The notes below the pieces were generated by a model. That model made no database searches and was not told the DNA's origin. It saw only the letters and a list, made by a program, of their open reading frames with translations. A DNA stretch of 64,000 nt from Caprimulgus europaeus (lineage: Eukaryota > Chordata > Aves > Caprimulgiformes > Caprimulgidae): positions 25,404,295 through 25,468,294 of the forward strand of contig OU015524.1 of NCBI GenBank assembly GCA_907165065.1, in the 5' to 3' direction. This document shows positions 62,771 through 64,000 of the stretch, one piece after another. Made by a program: the position numbers and the translations under genes. The stretch's first letter is position 1; the number at the start of each line of letters is the position of its first letter.

Positions 62771-63861
62771 ATGCCAGAACATGCACATTTATGATTTCCC
62801 TACAGTATTAGATATTCTTGTAGGGACTTCCAGGGACTTCCCTCAAAGGACCTGAGTAACTTCCTTCCAGCAAGAGACCTTTAGAAATCCAACACAAAAG
62901 AAATCCAGTATCCTATAGTGACAGTGGAAACCCCTGTACCCAAATAACCAACTTTGATGCCAGAAAATATTGTATGTTCTCTGACAGGGCCTGATATTGC
63001 AGGGAGGTGGAGCAGGGACCACAGGGATCAGCACCCATCTCTCTCAGTGTATGTCCTCAGCAAATACCCATTGATTCATTGATACTCGCTGCCACAGGTC
63101 CAAGAGGATTGGCTTAGGTTCGAGCTAGTGATCTCATGTTCTTTCTAAAGACAATAAAAGGCAGAGATTAACAATATGATTTATTATAAAGTAACCATTA
63201 AAGTAATAATTAAAAATGTTATTGACTAATCAGCTGCAAAGATATTTTTTGATTCTTGAATTCCACATATACAGAAATTTCCTATCCTTGTTGAATCATT
63301 GTCACTATCTTTCCAGCAGAGAGCTGCACTGTGTGCAAAAGTGAGTAGCACCACATTTTTTTCTGACTTTTTTTTCCTTTAATGATTAATACAGTGGTGA
63401 TTGTTCTAGTAGGATCCACTTGAGCATTAGCTGAATAAGGTATTAGCTCTAACTAGTACCTTTTTAGTATTAACTTCACAGCTGAACAGAGCAACAATTT
63501 TGCATGCCTACTTGTGAATTTTAAGAAAATTCTGGTTGTACCAGAAGCAGACAAAGTGGTAACCAAAGCAGTCAGGAAATGCTCTTACCTCCACTGAAAA
63601 AAGCCCCATGTTCATTAAAAATACTTATAGATTGGCTGTGCAGTTAATCGTGACAGAAGTTATGAAGCAGCTGCAGGCTGCCAAATGCCATTGGATGAAA
63701 TGAAGGGACTGACAGTAAGAAAGCAAAATAAATAACCCAGAAGGGAAAGATCAAAACTGGTCATAAGAAAGGCAAACTTTTAAAACCATTGCATCTTTAT
63801 TAGGGAGAAAGGATTTTGTAAGGGAAAGAAGTGGGGTTTTTGATCTGCTTTGCAAGGTTCA

Positions 63862-64000
63862 GAGGAAAGACATGGACCTGCTGGAGCAGGTCCAGAGGAG
63901 AGCAACAAAACCGATTGTAGTGATGTAACACCTCTGCTGTGAAGCCTGAAGAAGGGAAGGCTCTGGGGACACCCTATTGCAGCCTTTCAGTATTTAAAGG
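63862..64000 (+). mobile_element. CR1 LINE fragment, cut by the window end
   Basis: GAAAGACATGGACCTGCTGG followed by AGCAGGTCCAGAGGAGAGCAAC, and later GAAGGCTCTGGGGACACCCT and GCAGCCTTTCAGTATTTAAA, are recognisable parts of the CR1 3' coding end and UTR in + orientation. The middle is shortened and diverged. The element continues past the window. Confidence 0.88.

Larger units (their letters stand above)
49531..63861. other. intergenic region downstream of NEK2, no gene recognised
   Basis: About 14.3 kb without a supported gene. In mammals the next gene in this direction is SLC30A1. I see no zinc-transporter coding sequence here, so it would lie beyond the window. Contents I can name are a T/G tract (50516), an A/C tract (55598), a 12-bp inverted repeat (59665) and a GC-richer patch with open frames on both strands (62021-62770). 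Confidence 0.65.

Noticed and set aside
49531-64000. Expected downstream neighbour SLC30A1
   Set aside because: No frame with the histidine-rich, six-membrane-segment zinc-transporter sequence was seen; the gene is probably beyond the window.
1-64000. CRISPR arrays, tRNA or rRNA genes, phage or plasmid genes
   Set aside because: No regularly spaced repeats, no cloverleaf with A/B boxes that I could support, and no prokaryotic gene structure; the window is vertebrate nuclear DNA.

Overview
The window is vertebrate nuclear DNA, most probably from a bird. It is AT-rich and intron-rich, and it carries three fragments of CR1 LINE retrotransposons, one of which has the typical (ATTCTRTGAT)-type CR1 3' end. 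It holds parts of two vertebrate genes in their usual order and orientation, LPGAT1 then NEK2, both on the + strand. There is no sign of prokaryotic, viral or plasmid gene organisation. Species cannot be named from the sequence alone.

Layout. 1-8695 is the 3' part of LPGAT1 (acyltransferase of phospholipid remodelling in the ER). Only its last two coding exons are present, at 4196-4302 and 8544-8695; all earlier exons lie upstream of the window. 8696 to about 14450 is best read as a long LPGAT1 3' UTR with several AATAAA signals. 14450-40200 is about 26 kb of gene-poor DNA with CR1 remnants, simple repeats and a few palindromes. 40240-41240 is a CpG island with the NEK2 promoter: a (GGCA/GGCG)n tract, a MYB-type palindrome, two CCAAT boxes, GC boxes and a CDE/CHR-like element. 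40941-48923 is the full NEK2 coding region in nine exons (444 codons plus stop), followed by a short 3' UTR ending near 49506. 49530-64000 has no gene I can recognise and ends inside another CR1 copy.

Biology. NEK2 is a mitotic kinase that drives centrosome separation. Its promoter carries the element set expected of a G2/M gene. The reconstructed protein keeps the kinase core, the coiled coil, the PP1-docking KVHF motif and the C-terminal Met-Arg tail. Compared with my memory of human NEK2A it shows several differences worth checking: a GC-AG intron 2, one codon missing just before the catalytic HRD, an extra 82-bp intron, loss of the KEN degron lysine, and an intron 8 that could yield a NEK2B-like intronically polyadenylated isoform. 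LPGAT1 and NEK2 are neighbours by conserved synteny; nothing suggests a shared function.

I found no undescribed gene system. The most useful observations concern NEK2 splicing, isoforms and degrons, the structured NEK2 promoter repeat, and a G-quadruplex motif in the probable LPGAT1 3' UTR.
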